Below, piece after piece: positions 1 through 6,221 of a stretch of 6,662 nucleotides of DNA. Source of the DNA: Pseudomonadota bacterium (lineage in GTDB: Bacteria > Pseudomonadota > Gammaproteobacteria > Burkholderiales > Nitrosomonadaceae); the NCBI GenBank assembly GCA_018240935.1, contig JAFEEV010000103.1, positions 1 through 6,662 on the forward strand. Reading direction: 5' to 3'. The first letter of the stretch is position 1. Every line of letters starts with the position of its first letter. A program made the position numbers and the translations under genes. The notes below the pieces were generated by a model. It searched no databases and was not told the DNA's origin. It saw only the letters and a list, made by a program, of their open reading frames with translations.

Positions 1-48
1 AAGCGCCTCATTAATATAGACATTTCAACCCAATTTCACTTTAAATAG
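1..48 (+). CDS. Possible C-terminal tail of a gene entering from the left
   Basis: Reading frame 1 is open from the first base to a TAG at 46-48 and gives the tail KRLINIDISTQFHFK. The other two plus frames stop within the first 20 bases. The only support for a real gene end is position: a rightward rho-independent terminator begins 59 bases after this stop, and no other plus-strand gene in the window could use it. The tail is too short to assign a family. The stretch from 49 to 106 is AT-rich with nothing else recognisable. This is a weak call; the upstream gene might end outside the window instead. Confidence 0.2.
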   Translation, partial: KRLINIDISTQFHFK

Positions 49-106
49 TAGTGCCACCATAGGTAATTTCAGAAACATTGATTTTTAAATGACTCACCAC
101 TTATTC

Positions 107-147
107 AACCATTCATTTCGCCTCGCGAAAGTGAATGGTTGTTTTTT
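107..147 (+). terminator. Rho-independent terminator, rightward
   Basis: The arm at 107-121 (AACCATTCA then TTTCGC) pairs with 125-140 (GCGAAA, one bulged G, then TGAATGGTT) around a CTC loop. This makes a 15-bp stem followed directly by G and six T residues at 142-147. The T run is only on the plus-strand side, so it should stop transcription coming from the left edge. It faces fic, and its T run overlaps the fic stop codon (146-148). The same hairpin would form in the fic transcript just past its stop, but without a U tract there. Confidence 0.78.
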
Positions 148-1195
148 ATGGCAAACTATACCAAGTCGACCGTCCGCCACCGTGCCGCGCCAGAAGGCCT
201 TTTTCAACCAGTGATGTGAAGGTTGCTTTCAATGTATTCGGGCTCGCGCCGGTTTCGCGCACCATGTCACGGGTGGTGACGCGACCATGGTCGCGTACGT
301 AGTCGAGAATTTTGACGGCCAGCTCCGGCAGAATGGCAAGTGCGTTCTTCTCGCGCTCCACTTTTACGGCCAGGCGGCGTTTTTGCTGCTGTAGGGCACG
401 CAGAAAGAACAGCAGCCAAGGTTGCCAATCCGGCGTTTCGGTGCGGATGGTTCCCTGGGTCTGGCGCAAGGCCAGGTAGTAGCTTTCTTTGCTGTTCTCG
501 ATCACGCTTTCCAATGACGAATACGGCACATAGGCATAGCCAGCCTGCAACAACAGCAGGGTGGTCAGGATGCGGCTCAGGCGCCCGTTGCCATCCTGGA
601 AAGGATGAATTTCCAGAAAGGTAACGATGAAGACAGCGATTATCAGCAAAGGATGAAGGCGCGCCAGCTCACGGGTGTCTTTCAACCATTGCACCAGTTC
701 CTGCATCCGGTGCGGCGTGTCGAATGGTGAGGCGGTCTCGAATACGATGCCGATCATTTTCCCGTCTGCGTCGAAGGCTCCCACATCGTTGCGCAACGTC
801 TTGTATTCGCCGCGGTGCCGTTCATCCTTGTCGCTGTAGCGCAACAGGTCGCGATGAAGCTGTTTGATGTGATTTTCCGTGAGAGGAATGTCGGCCCAGG
901 ATTGGAAAACGGTTTCCATCACCTCGGCATAACCGGCGACCTCCTGCTCATCGCGGCTGGTGAAGCGTTTGATTTCGAGGTTGGCCAGCAGGCGCTCGAC
1001 CTCACGGTCGGTCAGCTTGCTGCCTTCGATGCGGGTGGAAGAACCGATACTTTCGATAGTGGCAATGTGGCGTAGCGCTCTGAGACGCTCAGGCGCAAGA
1101 GAACCAAGCGCGCGCCAGGCGCCTTTAAATTCATCAATTTCGGCAACCAGAACGAGCAGTTCCGGCGTAATCTGAATCGTATCCGTCTTCATCAT
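146..1195 (-). CDS. fic: Fic-domain protein, probable AMP-transferase with C-terminal winged helix
   Basis: A 349-residue Fic-family protein. Enzymes of this family usually move AMP from ATP onto a hydroxyl side chain of a target protein, and some remove it. The catalytic motif HPFQDGNGRLSR is at residues 197-208, with the general-base His197, the metal-binding acid Asp201 and Arg205 all present. An inhibitory motif of the form S/T-x-x-x-E-G occurs N-terminally as STRIEG (53-58), where Glu57 would block ATP binding; this marks a class II, self-inhibited Fic. Residues about 290-349 (ILDYVRDHGRVTTRDMV onward) look like a winged helix-turn-helix domain, suggesting DNA binding. There is no partner antitoxin gene beside it, which fits internal inhibition. 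The ATG at 1193-1195 has no Shine-Dalgarno sequence, and a second ATG follows at once (1190-1192). The target cannot be told from sequence. The family call is secure; AMPylation is inferred from the motif. Confidence 0.95.
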   Translation of the reverse strand: MMKTDTIQITPELLVLVAEIDEFKGAWRALGSLAPERLRALRHIATIESIGSSTRIEGSKLTDREVERLLANLEIKRFTSRDEQEVAGYAEVMETVFQSWADIPLTENHIKQLHRDLLRYSDKDERHRGEYKTLRNDVGAFDADGKMIGIVFETASPFDTPHRMQELVQWLKDTRELARLHPLLIIAVFIVTFLEIHPFQDGNGRLSRILTTLLLLQAGYAYVPYSSLESVIENSKESYYLALRQTQGTIRTETPDWQPWLLFFLRALQQQKRRLAVKVEREKNALAILPELAVKILDYVRDHGRVTTRDMVRETGASPNTLKATFTSLVEKGLLARHGGGRSTWYSLP

Positions 1196-1196
1196 A

Positions 1197-1223
1197 CCGG
1201 AATATATACCGGATTAAGCCGGA
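1197..1223. promoter_or_regulatory. Triple CCGGA repeat, candidate fic operator
   Basis: The plus-strand pentamer CCGGA occurs at 1197-1201, 1209-1213 and 1219-1223, spaced 12 and 10 bases, or about one helical turn each. The first two frame a near-palindrome, CCGG-AATATATA-CCGG (1197-1212, seven of eight pairs match). The array covers the -10 box and the spacer of the fic promoter, where a bound repressor would block polymerase. The Fic protein has its own winged-helix domain, so self-repression is a reasonable guess, but binding is not shown by the sequence. Confidence 0.45.
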
Positions 1224-1230
1224 TTGTCTA
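1201..1230 (-). promoter_or_regulatory. fic promoter, likely giving a leaderless mRNA
   Basis: On the minus strand TAGACA (1225-1230, 5 of 6 to the -35 consensus) is followed after 18 bases by TATATT (1201-1206, 5 of 6 to the -10 consensus). The first fic ATG starts only five bases beyond the -10 box, so the expected start of transcription falls on or next to that ATG. The lack of any ribosome binding site upstream of fic agrees with a leaderless message. The match is by eye; a start site further upstream is possible. Confidence 0.55.
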
Positions 1231-1394
1231 TCCGAAAACCCGGCACTGAAGCAATTCCCTTCTGACCGGCAAGCTAAGATAAAATCAAGTATTGTGATGA
1301 GAGTGACACTCAAACGCATAGTTTGCTGAAGTAATTACTGGTGATTCTTAACATCTATCCAGTTAAATTAAATTTTTAAACTAAATCAATTCCC

Positions 1395-1814
1395 ATGGAC
1401 GAACAATCAAGCCTGCTGGCGCTATTCACCAGTAGTTTCCTCGCTGCTACCTTACTTCCCGGCGGATCGGAGGCGGTGCTCGTGGGGGTGTTGCTGGCTT
1501 ATCCCGATTTGCACTGGCAGGCGCTTGTTCTAGCGACGATCGGTAACACATTGGGCGGCATGAGCTCGTATTTAATTGGCCGTCTGTTACCGGATGAGAA
1601 AGCCGTGCTCAAGAAAGCAGGAGGCAGTACGCGGGGATTGGAGTGGGTGCGGCGGCATGGCGCGCCGATTCTGCTGCTGTCGTGGGCGCCGTTGATCGGC
1701 GATTTGTTGTGTGTGGCGGCGGGTTGGTTGCGCACCAATTGGTTGTGGGCGCTATTGTTTATTGCTGCGGGAAAGTTTGCGCGGTATTGGGCGATTGCCG
1801 CCGCGATGAATTGA
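1395..1814 (+). CDS. yqaA: YqaA-type small DedA-like inner membrane protein
   Basis: A 139-residue hydrophobic protein closely resembling E. coli YqaA (about 142 residues) along its whole length. Shared landmarks are SSFLAATLLPGGSE (13-26), the GNTLGG turn (50-55), LLLSWAPLIGDLLCVAAGW (93-111) and GKFARY (126-131). Membrane segments lie at about 7-35, 41-63, 90-110 and 113-137, with a basic loop near 68-88. YqaA belongs to the VTT/DedA-related group; larger members move lipids between membrane leaflets or support envelope balance, but the role of YqaA itself is unknown. The ATG start matches the family N-terminus although no Shine-Dalgarno is visible. The only upstream promoter candidate is weak (TTAACA 1348-1353, 15 bases, TAAATT 1369-1374). 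It is monocistronic, divergent from fic and convergent with grxD. Confidence 0.9.
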   Translation: MDEQSSLLALFTSSFLAATLLPGGSEAVLVGVLLAYPDLHWQALVLATIGNTLGGMSSYLIGRLLPDEKAVLKKAGGSTRGLEWVRRHGAPILLLSWAPLIGDLLCVAAGWLRTNWLWALLFIAAGKFARYWAIAAAMN

Positions 1815-1822
1815 GTGGATGC

Positions 1823-1862
1823 ACGATTCAGTTTATTCAAGGGTGCGAATGAACTGAATCGT
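1823..1862. terminator. Long hairpin between convergent yqaA and grxD
   Basis: The arms 1823-1838 and 1847-1862 pair over 16 positions (15 Watson-Crick plus one G-U on the plus transcript) around the 8-base loop AAGGGTGC. The hairpin starts 9 bases after the yqaA stop and lies 20 bases after the grxD stop. Neither side has a T run, so it is not a classic intrinsic terminator. More likely roles are a block to read-through with Rho, or protection of both mRNA 3' ends. A small mobile palindrome is an alternative. Confidence 0.5.
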
Positions 1863-1882
1863 TATGAATCGATTAAAGCGGA

Positions 1883-2191
1883 TCAGTTTTCAAACAGTTT
1901 CTGTAGTTCACCGTTTTGATACATTTCGGTCACGATGTCCGAACCGCCGATAAACTCACCGTTGACGTATAACTGAGGAATCGTGGGCCAGTTTGAGTAG
2001 TCCTTGATGCCCTGCCTGATTTCCGGATCCGCCAGTACATCCACGGCATAAATATTATCAACACCACAAGCCTTCAGAATATTCACAGCATTCGCCGAGA
2101 ATCCACATTGCGGCTGCTCTGGTGTGCCTTTCATATAGAGTACGACCGGATGCGTGGTAATTTGTTGTTCAATTAAATCTTCAACATTCAT
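1883..2191 (-). CDS. grxD: Monothiol CGFS glutaredoxin (Grx4 type)
   Basis: A 102-residue single-domain monothiol glutaredoxin of normal family length. The active-site CGFS is at residues 29-32, preceded by Lys21 in YMKGTPEQPQ. WPTIPQ (68-73, with the cis-proline) and GGSD (82-85) complete the glutathione-binding site. CGFS proteins hold a bridging 2Fe-2S cluster with two glutathiones and act in cytoplasmic Fe-S cluster transfer, often with BolA. The ATG (2189-2191) has GGAG at 2203-2206, 11 bases upstream, and matches the usual family start. It is the last gene of the hemA-prfA-prmC-grxD run but has a 91-bp gap and a candidate promoter before it. It could therefore be made both from read-through and on its own. 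Stop is TGA. Confidence 0.97.
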   Translation of the reverse strand: MNVEDLIEQQITTHPVVLYMKGTPEQPQCGFSANAVNILKACGVDNIYAVDVLADPEIRQGIKDYSNWPTIPQLYVNGEFIGGSDIVTEMYQNGELQKLFEN

Positions 2192-2225
2192 AGTGTCAAT
2201 TTCTCCAAAAAATCATTCCAAAAGT

Positions 2226-2255
2226 TTTATACCGAAACAAAAAACGTTATATCAA
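2226..2255 (-). promoter_or_regulatory. Candidate grxD promoter
   Basis: TTGATA at 2250-2255 (5 of 6 to consensus) and TATAAA at 2226-2231 (5 of 6) are separated by 18 bases on the minus strand. This predicts a start near 2219 and a leader of roughly 27 bases that contains the GGAG ribosome binding site. The pair lies in the 91-bp gap after prmC, so grxD may be expressed apart from the operon. Judged by eye only. Confidence 0.55.
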
Positions 2256-2282
2256 TTGCTGTGCTGGATTACAACGTATAGC

Positions 2283-3119
2283 TCACTTCACAAATTTCAA
2301 TTGACCGCCGCTCACGCGCATTATGCCAGCCAAGTCCGGGTGGGAACAAATATTACTAAAATCCCTATCCTGCAACAATTGCCGGCACGCGGACGCTTGA
2401 TCATAGCCATGTTCAAGCAGCAGCCAGCCATTTTCGGTCAAGTGATCCGGGGCATTGTGAATAATGTGGTTGATACAGAACAAACCGTCATCCCCTGCGG
2501 ACAAAGCCACCTGCGGTTCAAACCGTAAATCCCCTTGTTGCAGATGCGGATCATTACCCGCCACATAGGGCGGATTGGATACGATCAGATCAAATCTTTC
2601 TCCGGAAAGTTCATCAAACCAGCTGCCCATCACCAAACTCAGATTATCGATTTGCAGGTTTTGCGCATTTTGCCGGCAAACCGCCATTGCCGCGGGTGAA
2701 ACGTCAACTGCGGTGACTTGGGATTGCGGGCGGTGCTTGGCGATGGTAATCGCAATCGCGCCGCTGCCGGTGCCCAGATCGAGCACCCGAAATGATCGGT
2801 CGAGCGGGATCAGTTGTAATGCCAGATCGACCAATAATTCAGTCTCGGGGCGAGGAATCAATACCGCTTCATTGACGATCAAAGTCAGATCATAAAAAGC
2901 GCGTTCCCCGGTCAGATAAGCGACCGGAACACCGTCAATCCGGCGTTTGATCAGACACTGGAATGCTTCCAGCTGCTGCGCGCTCAGTATCTGATCGGGA
3001 TGGGTCAGCAAATGCGCCTGGGCGGCATCGAGCACGTGTTGCAACAGCATGCATGCGTCGACCCGGCCGATATCGCGGCAGGCGAATGTCAAAGCTTGGG
3101 AAATGGTTACGCGCTGCAT
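2283..3119 (-). CDS. prmC: Release factor glutamine N5-methyltransferase
   Basis: A 278-residue protein that uses S-adenosylmethionine to methylate the glutamine of the GGQ motif in RF1 and RF2, which speeds peptide release. The N-terminal helical substrate-binding region spans about 1-85 and ends with the family motif IPRPETELLV (88-97). The Rossmann methyltransferase fold follows: motif I DLGTGSGAIA (114-123), the acidic strand end VDVS (138-141), and the catalytic NPPY (182-185), which grips the target glutamine. Length is typical. The ATG at 3117-3119 has no clear Shine-Dalgarno; it lies 37 bases after prfA, so ribosomes arriving from prfA may help. The gene sits directly downstream of its substrate gene prfA, a pairing also found in E. 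coli. Stop is TGA. Confidence 0.97.
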   Translation of the reverse strand: MQRVTISQALTFACRDIGRVDACMLLQHVLDAAQAHLLTHPDQILSAQQLEAFQCLIKRRIDGVPVAYLTGERAFYDLTLIVNEAVLIPRPETELLVDLALQLIPLDRSFRVLDLGTGSGAIAITIAKHRPQSQVTAVDVSPAAMAVCRQNAQNLQIDNLSLVMGSWFDELSGERFDLIVSNPPYVAGNDPHLQQGDLRFEPQVALSAGDDGLFCINHIIHNAPDHLTENGWLLLEHGYDQASACRQLLQDRDFSNICSHPDLAGIMRVSGGQLKFVK

Positions 3120-3139
3120 TTTAATGCGTTAGAGGAATA

Positions 3140-3157
3140 ATCAGCCGGGCGGCTGAT
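3140..3157 (-). other. Intercistronic hairpin at the prfA stop codon
   Basis: ATCAGCC (3140-3146) and GGCTGAT (3151-3157) form a perfect 7-bp stem with a 4-base loop. The stem takes in the last base of the prfA TGA (3157-3159) and lies before the prmC start. No U run follows on the minus strand, so termination is unlikely. It could tune prfA-to-prmC coupling or protect the processed prfA end; this is inference. Confidence 0.4.
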
Positions 3158-4236
3158 CAGTCTTGTACCGAAGCGGCCAAAAGCTCCGCTTGATGCTCAG
3201 CCATCAGCGCCGAGCACAATTCATCGATATCACCGTCCATGATCTGATCCATTTTATAGAGCGTCAGATTGATGCGATGATCGGTTACCCGTCCTTGGGG
3301 AAAGTTGTACGTGCGAATCCGCTCCGAACGCTCGCCGGTTCCCACCAGCGACTTCCTCGTTGCGGCCTGCTCCGCATGGTGTTCGCGCATTTGTTTGTCA
3401 TGAATGCGCGCCGCCAGCACGCTCAGTGCCTGCGCTTTGTTTTTGTGCTGCGAACGCCCGTCCTGGCATTCCACCACGATGCCGGTCGGCAAATGAGTGA
3501 CGCGCACGGCGGAATCGGTTTTGTTGATATGCTGTCCACCCGCGCCGGAGGCACGAAACGTATCAATGCGCAACTCGGCGGGATTCAGTATCACCTCGCT
3601 AACTTCATCGGCTTCGGGCATAACCGCCACAGTGCAGGTTGAAGTATGCACGCGTCCTTGCGTTTCGGTGACCGGCACTCGCTGCACACGATGCCCGCCC
3701 GATTCAAATTTCAGCCGGGAAAAGGCACCATGACCGATGATTTTGACGATGATTTCTTTATAACCGCCGATATCCGACACACTTTGGGAAATGATCTCGA
3801 CTTGCCAGCCGCGCCGTTCCGCGTAACGGGAATACATGCGAAACAAGTTACCGGCGAATAGGGCGGATTCGTCGCCACCGGTTCCGGCGCGAATTTCCAG
3901 GAAAATATTGCGTTCGTCGTTGGGATCTTTCGGCAGCAGTTGTTTTTGAATTTCCGATTCCAGCTTCACCAGCTGTTCTTTGCCTGCTTGTATTTCGGCT
4001 TCGGCAAAAGAGCGCATCTCGAGATCGGCGTGCATTTCCCGCGCGGTTTGAATGTCGCGCTCACTTTGCTGGTAGGCGCGGTAGAGCTCAACGATGGGAA
4101 CGATTTCCGAATGCTCACGCGTCAATTTGCGGTAGTTATCGAGGTCGGCGGTAGCCGATTCGCTGCTCAGCAAATGGTTTAATTCTTCCAGCCGCACACT
4201 CAGACGAGTGAGCCTGTCCGTGATATTTTTGTTCAT
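3157..4236 (-). CDS. prfA: Peptide chain release factor 1 (RF1)
   Basis: A 359-residue class I release factor that recognises UAA and UAG in the ribosomal A site and triggers hydrolysis of peptidyl-tRNA. The coiled N-terminal domain covers about 1-110. The codon-recognition tripeptide is PVT at 188-190, in RVPVTETQGRVHTS; the P-x-T form marks RF1 rather than RF2, which has SPF. The catalytic loop GAGGQHINKT (231-240) carries Gln235, the residue that PrmC methylates. Length is normal. The ATG (4234-4236) overlaps the hemA stop as ATGA and lacks a convincing Shine-Dalgarno, so translation is probably coupled to hemA. It ends with TGA, a codon that RF1 itself does not read. hemA-prfA-prmC order is shared with many proteobacteria. 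Confidence 0.98.
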   Translation of the reverse strand: MNKNITDRLTRLSVRLEELNHLLSSESATADLDNYRKLTREHSEIVPIVELYRAYQQSERDIQTAREMHADLEMRSFAEAEIQAGKEQLVKLESEIQKQLLPKDPNDERNIFLEIRAGTGGDESALFAGNLFRMYSRYAERRGWQVEIISQSVSDIGGYKEIIVKIIGHGAFSRLKFESGGHRVQRVPVTETQGRVHTSTCTVAVMPEADEVSEVILNPAELRIDTFRASGAGGQHINKTDSAVRVTHLPTGIVVECQDGRSQHKNKAQALSVLAARIHDKQMREHHAEQAATRKSLVGTGERSERIRTYNFPQGRVTDHRINLTLYKMDQIMDGDIDELCSALMAEHQAELLAASVQD

Positions 4237-5486
4237 TGCGGGCGATGCAGTTGGTATAGCCGGTTGATCAGATCGACTAATTCTTCGCGTTCGTCAGCCG
4301 CTGCGTGATTCAAAGCGCTGGATGGGACATGCAGGAATTTGTTGGTTAAGCCATTACTGAGCGCTTCGATGACTTTTTTCGGATCCTCGCCTTTCTCCAG
4401 CAATTTGTGCGCCCGCTCCAGCTCATGACGGCGGTAACGCTCGCCCTGATCGCGCAACGCGCGGATGGTCGGCACCATTTCCCGGGTTGCCAGCCAGCGC
4501 ATAAAGTCCACGACATTGGAATCGATGATGGTTTCGGCTTGCGCCACCGCATTCTGGCGCGAATCCAACCCTTCTTTGACAATTTCCGCCAAATCGTCGA
4601 CATAGTAGAGAAACACGTCGTCCAATTCGGCCACTTCGGATTCCACATCGCGCGGCACAGCCAAATCGACGATGAAAATGGGACGGTGTTTGCGGATTTT
4701 GATCGCACGCTCGACCATGCCCTTGCCCAAGATCGGCAGCGGACTGGCGGTACAAGTCACGACGATGTCGTGCAACGCCAATTGCTCCGGCAAATCGCTG
4801 AGTGTAATGGCCTGCGCATTGAAACGCTCGGCCAACGCTTCGGCGCGCTCAGTAGTGCGGTTCGCCACGGTAATTTTCTTGGGACTGCGCGCGGCAAAGT
4901 GGTTGGCGCACAACTCGATCATCTCACCGGCGCCGATAAACAAAACGCGCTGCTCGCTGATATCGCCAAAAATCCGTTCGGCCAAACGCGCGGCGGCAGC
5001 AGCCATGGATACCGAGCTGGTGCCGATCTCGGTCGACGTGCGCACTTCCTTGGCGACATAGAACGTGCGTTGAAAAAGTTTATGCAGCAATAAGCCGAGT
5101 GTCCCGGCGTGCTCCGCCGATTTCACCGCATTTTTCAGTTGCCCGAGTATTTGCGGCTCGCCCAACACCATGGAATCCAATCCGCTGGCAACACGGAAAG
5201 CGTGTTTTACCGCATGTTCGCGCGGAAATTTGTATAAATACGGATCCAGCTCACGTGTCGGCAAGTGATGGAAATCCGCCAGCCACGCCATGGCGTCTTC
5301 CGGTCTGTCGGTGCAGCAATACACTTCGGTGCGATTGCACGTTGATACAATCGCTGCCTCCTTAATCGGATTGCGCCCGACCAGGTCCCGTAAAGCCAAT
5401 TCCATGGTATTTTCGGGAAAAGTCACCTGCTCGCGCACATCCAGCGGCGCAGTATTATGATTGATACCGAAGGCGAATAACTGCAT
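4233..5486 (-). CDS. hemA: Glutamyl-tRNA reductase
   Basis: A 417-residue NADPH-dependent enzyme that reduces glutamyl-tRNA(Glu) to glutamate-1-semialdehyde, the first committed step of the C5 route to haem and other tetrapyrroles. The N-terminal catalytic domain opens with FGINHNTAPLDVRE (6-19) and carries the nucleophile Cys50 in STCNRTEVY (48-56). GLDSMVLGEPQILGQ (102-116) is the family signature. The NADPH-binding fold has GAGEMIE (185-191), and DLAVPRD is at 274-280. The C-terminal helical dimerisation domain covers about 310-417. The ATG (5484-5486) agrees with the conserved family N-terminus, yet no Shine-Dalgarno is seen just upstream, which may keep translation low or regulated. It leads the minus-strand run, overlaps prfA by 4 bases and follows creA. 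Stop is TGA. Confidence 0.98.
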   Translation of the reverse strand: MQLFAFGINHNTAPLDVREQVTFPENTMELALRDLVGRNPIKEAAIVSTCNRTEVYCCTDRPEDAMAWLADFHHLPTRELDPYLYKFPREHAVKHAFRVASGLDSMVLGEPQILGQLKNAVKSAEHAGTLGLLLHKLFQRTFYVAKEVRTSTEIGTSSVSMAAAAARLAERIFGDISEQRVLFIGAGEMIELCANHFAARSPKKITVANRTTERAEALAERFNAQAITLSDLPEQLALHDIVVTCTASPLPILGKGMVERAIKIRKHRPIFIVDLAVPRDVESEVAELDDVFLYYVDDLAEIVKEGLDSRQNAVAQAETIIDSNVVDFMRWLATREMVPTIRALRDQGERYRRHELERAHKLLEKGEDPKKVIEALSNGLTNKFLHVPSSALNHAAADEREELVDLINRLYQLHRPQ

Positions 5487-5534
5487 GAAAAATAATGTCG
5501 GCCAATGAAAGCAACAGGTAAGAAATAACTCGCG

Positions 5535-5540
5535 ATTATA
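5535..5540 (-). promoter_or_regulatory. Candidate -10 box for hemA
   Basis: A perfect TATAAT lies on the minus strand about 49 bases before the hemA ATG, in an AT-rich stretch. The -35 side is poor: a 17-base spacer gives only TGGTAA, while the better hexamer TTGATG is 21 bases away. An activator or a non-standard spacing would be needed for strong use. Transcription could also come through from creA, since no terminator is seen between the two genes. Confidence 0.4.
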
Positions 5541-5543
5541 ATA

Positions 5544-5603
5544 TTAGGCGTGCTTAATTACCATCAATGAAGATAATAAATTTCGCAATTCTTTGCCGCT
5601 CAT
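5544..5603 (-). CDS. Possible 19-residue leader ORF between creA and hemA
   Basis: An ATG at 5601-5603 opens a 19-codon frame, MSGKELRNLLSSLMVIKHA, ending in TAA at 5544-5546. AGGA (5612-5615) lies 8 bases upstream at ideal spacing, directly after the creA stop codon (5616-5618). This is a better ribosome binding site than that of hemA itself. The peptide is slightly basic with a hydrophobic, helix-like middle. It would be translated only on transcripts coming from the creA side, because the hemA -10 box lies downstream of it. No haem-binding Cys-Pro or run of one amino acid is present, so classic attenuation is not indicated. It could be chance. Confidence 0.25.
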   Translation of the reverse strand: MSGKELRNLLSSLMVIKHA

Positions 5604-5615
5604 ATAACCGTTCCT

Positions 5616-6110
5616 TCAGTGCCACGGCGTAACCGGAATGATCGAAATGCTATTCTTCGGCGAGCCTTCGATAATCCGGTCGCTATAGGTCAGATACACC
5701 AGCACATTGCGTTTGGCGTCATAAAATCGGACCACTTGTAATGTTTTGAACAGCAGCGACGTGCTCTTTTTGAAAACTTCCTTACCGTCTTCGTGACCAT
5801 TCTTCACTTTCTCAGGCAACGTAATCGGTCCGATCTGGCGGCAGGCTATCGAAGCATCCGACGTATCCTCGGCGACGCCGACCACACCGCCGACTCCGCC
5901 GGTTTTTGCCCGGCTTAAATAGCAGGTGGCGCCGGGAATTTCCGGATCATCAAATGCCTCGATCACAATCTTGTCATTTGCACCCAACAATTTGAATTTA
6001 GTCGATACACTGCCGATCTGCTCGGCCATGGCGCTGCCGCTGGCAGACAACAACAAAGCCATCGTCAATACAAAATGTACAGTCATTCTTTTTTTATTCT
6101 GCAATCGCAT
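5616..6110 (-). CDS. creA: CreA family periplasmic protein of unknown function
   Basis: A 164-residue protein clearly alike to E. coli CreA. Its function is unknown; the name comes from its position next to creBC in E. coli, and those regulators are absent here. It begins with a signal peptide: basic MRLQNKKR, a hydrophobic core, and a likely cut after SAMA (29/30). Family landmarks are FDDP (53-56), SRAKTGG (66-72), AEDTSDASIAC (80-90), VVRFYDAKRN (126-135) and EGSPKNSIS (148-156). The mature part has exactly two cysteines, Cys63 and Cys90, which could form a disulfide in the periplasm. The ATG at 6108-6110 was chosen over an in-frame TTG at 6123-6125. The TTG overlaps the GGGAG ribosome binding site, and the extra five residues would precede an otherwise normal signal peptide. 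Stop is TGA. Confidence 0.93.
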   Translation of the reverse strand: MRLQNKKRMTVHFVLTMALLLSASGSAMAEQIGSVSTKFKLLGANDKIVIEAFDDPEIPGATCYLSRAKTGGVGGVVGVAEDTSDASIACRQIGPITLPEKVKNGHEDGKEVFKKSTSLLFKTLQVVRFYDAKRNVLVYLTYSDRIIEGSPKNSISIIPVTPWH

Positions 6111-6118
6111 CGTGTTTT

Positions 6119-6123
6119 CTCCC
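6119..6123 (-). promoter_or_regulatory. Ribosome binding site fixing the creA start
   Basis: GGGAG on the minus strand is placed 8 bases before the ATG at 6108-6110, an ideal spacing. It overlaps the upstream in-frame TTG (6123-6125), so the longer start is unlikely. Confidence 0.8.
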
Positions 6124-6188
6124 AACTTTGCTATTACTCGTTTCCAATTTATGCGCTTATGCCCTTTTGCTCAGCACGGATTCAACAA

Positions 6189-6216
6189 ATTATAGCCATT
6201 GAGTATGAGGATACAA
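6189..6216 (-). promoter_or_regulatory. Candidate creA promoter
   Basis: A perfect TATAAT (6189-6194) is preceded after 16 bases by TTGTAT (6211-6216, 3 of 6 to the -35 consensus) on the minus strand. This predicts a start near 6182 and a leader of about 70 bases before the creA ATG. The -10 box is strong and the -35 box weak, so an activator may take part. Confidence 0.5.
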
Positions 6217-6221
6217 GTTAG

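Noticed and set aside
1301..1311. Small palindrome GAGTG-A-CACTC between fic and yqaA
   Set aside because: Five-base arms with a one-base centre are too short to call a site without conservation data.
1134..1319. A 61-codon minus-strand frame overlapping the fic start
   Set aside because: It runs out of frame through the fic promoter and first codons and has no known features, so it is probably chance.
3163..3642. A 159-codon plus-strand open frame opposite prfA
   Set aside because: It is antisense to the conserved GGQ and C-terminal half of RF1 and has no family resemblance.
4407..5093. A 228-codon plus-strand open frame opposite hemA
   Set aside because: It lies wholly antisense to a well-conserved hemA, has no recognisable domain, and is explained by codon composition of the true gene.
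6111..6125. creA start five codons upstream at TTG (6123-6125)
   Set aside because: The TTG overlaps the GGGAG ribosome binding site that serves the ATG at 6108-6110.
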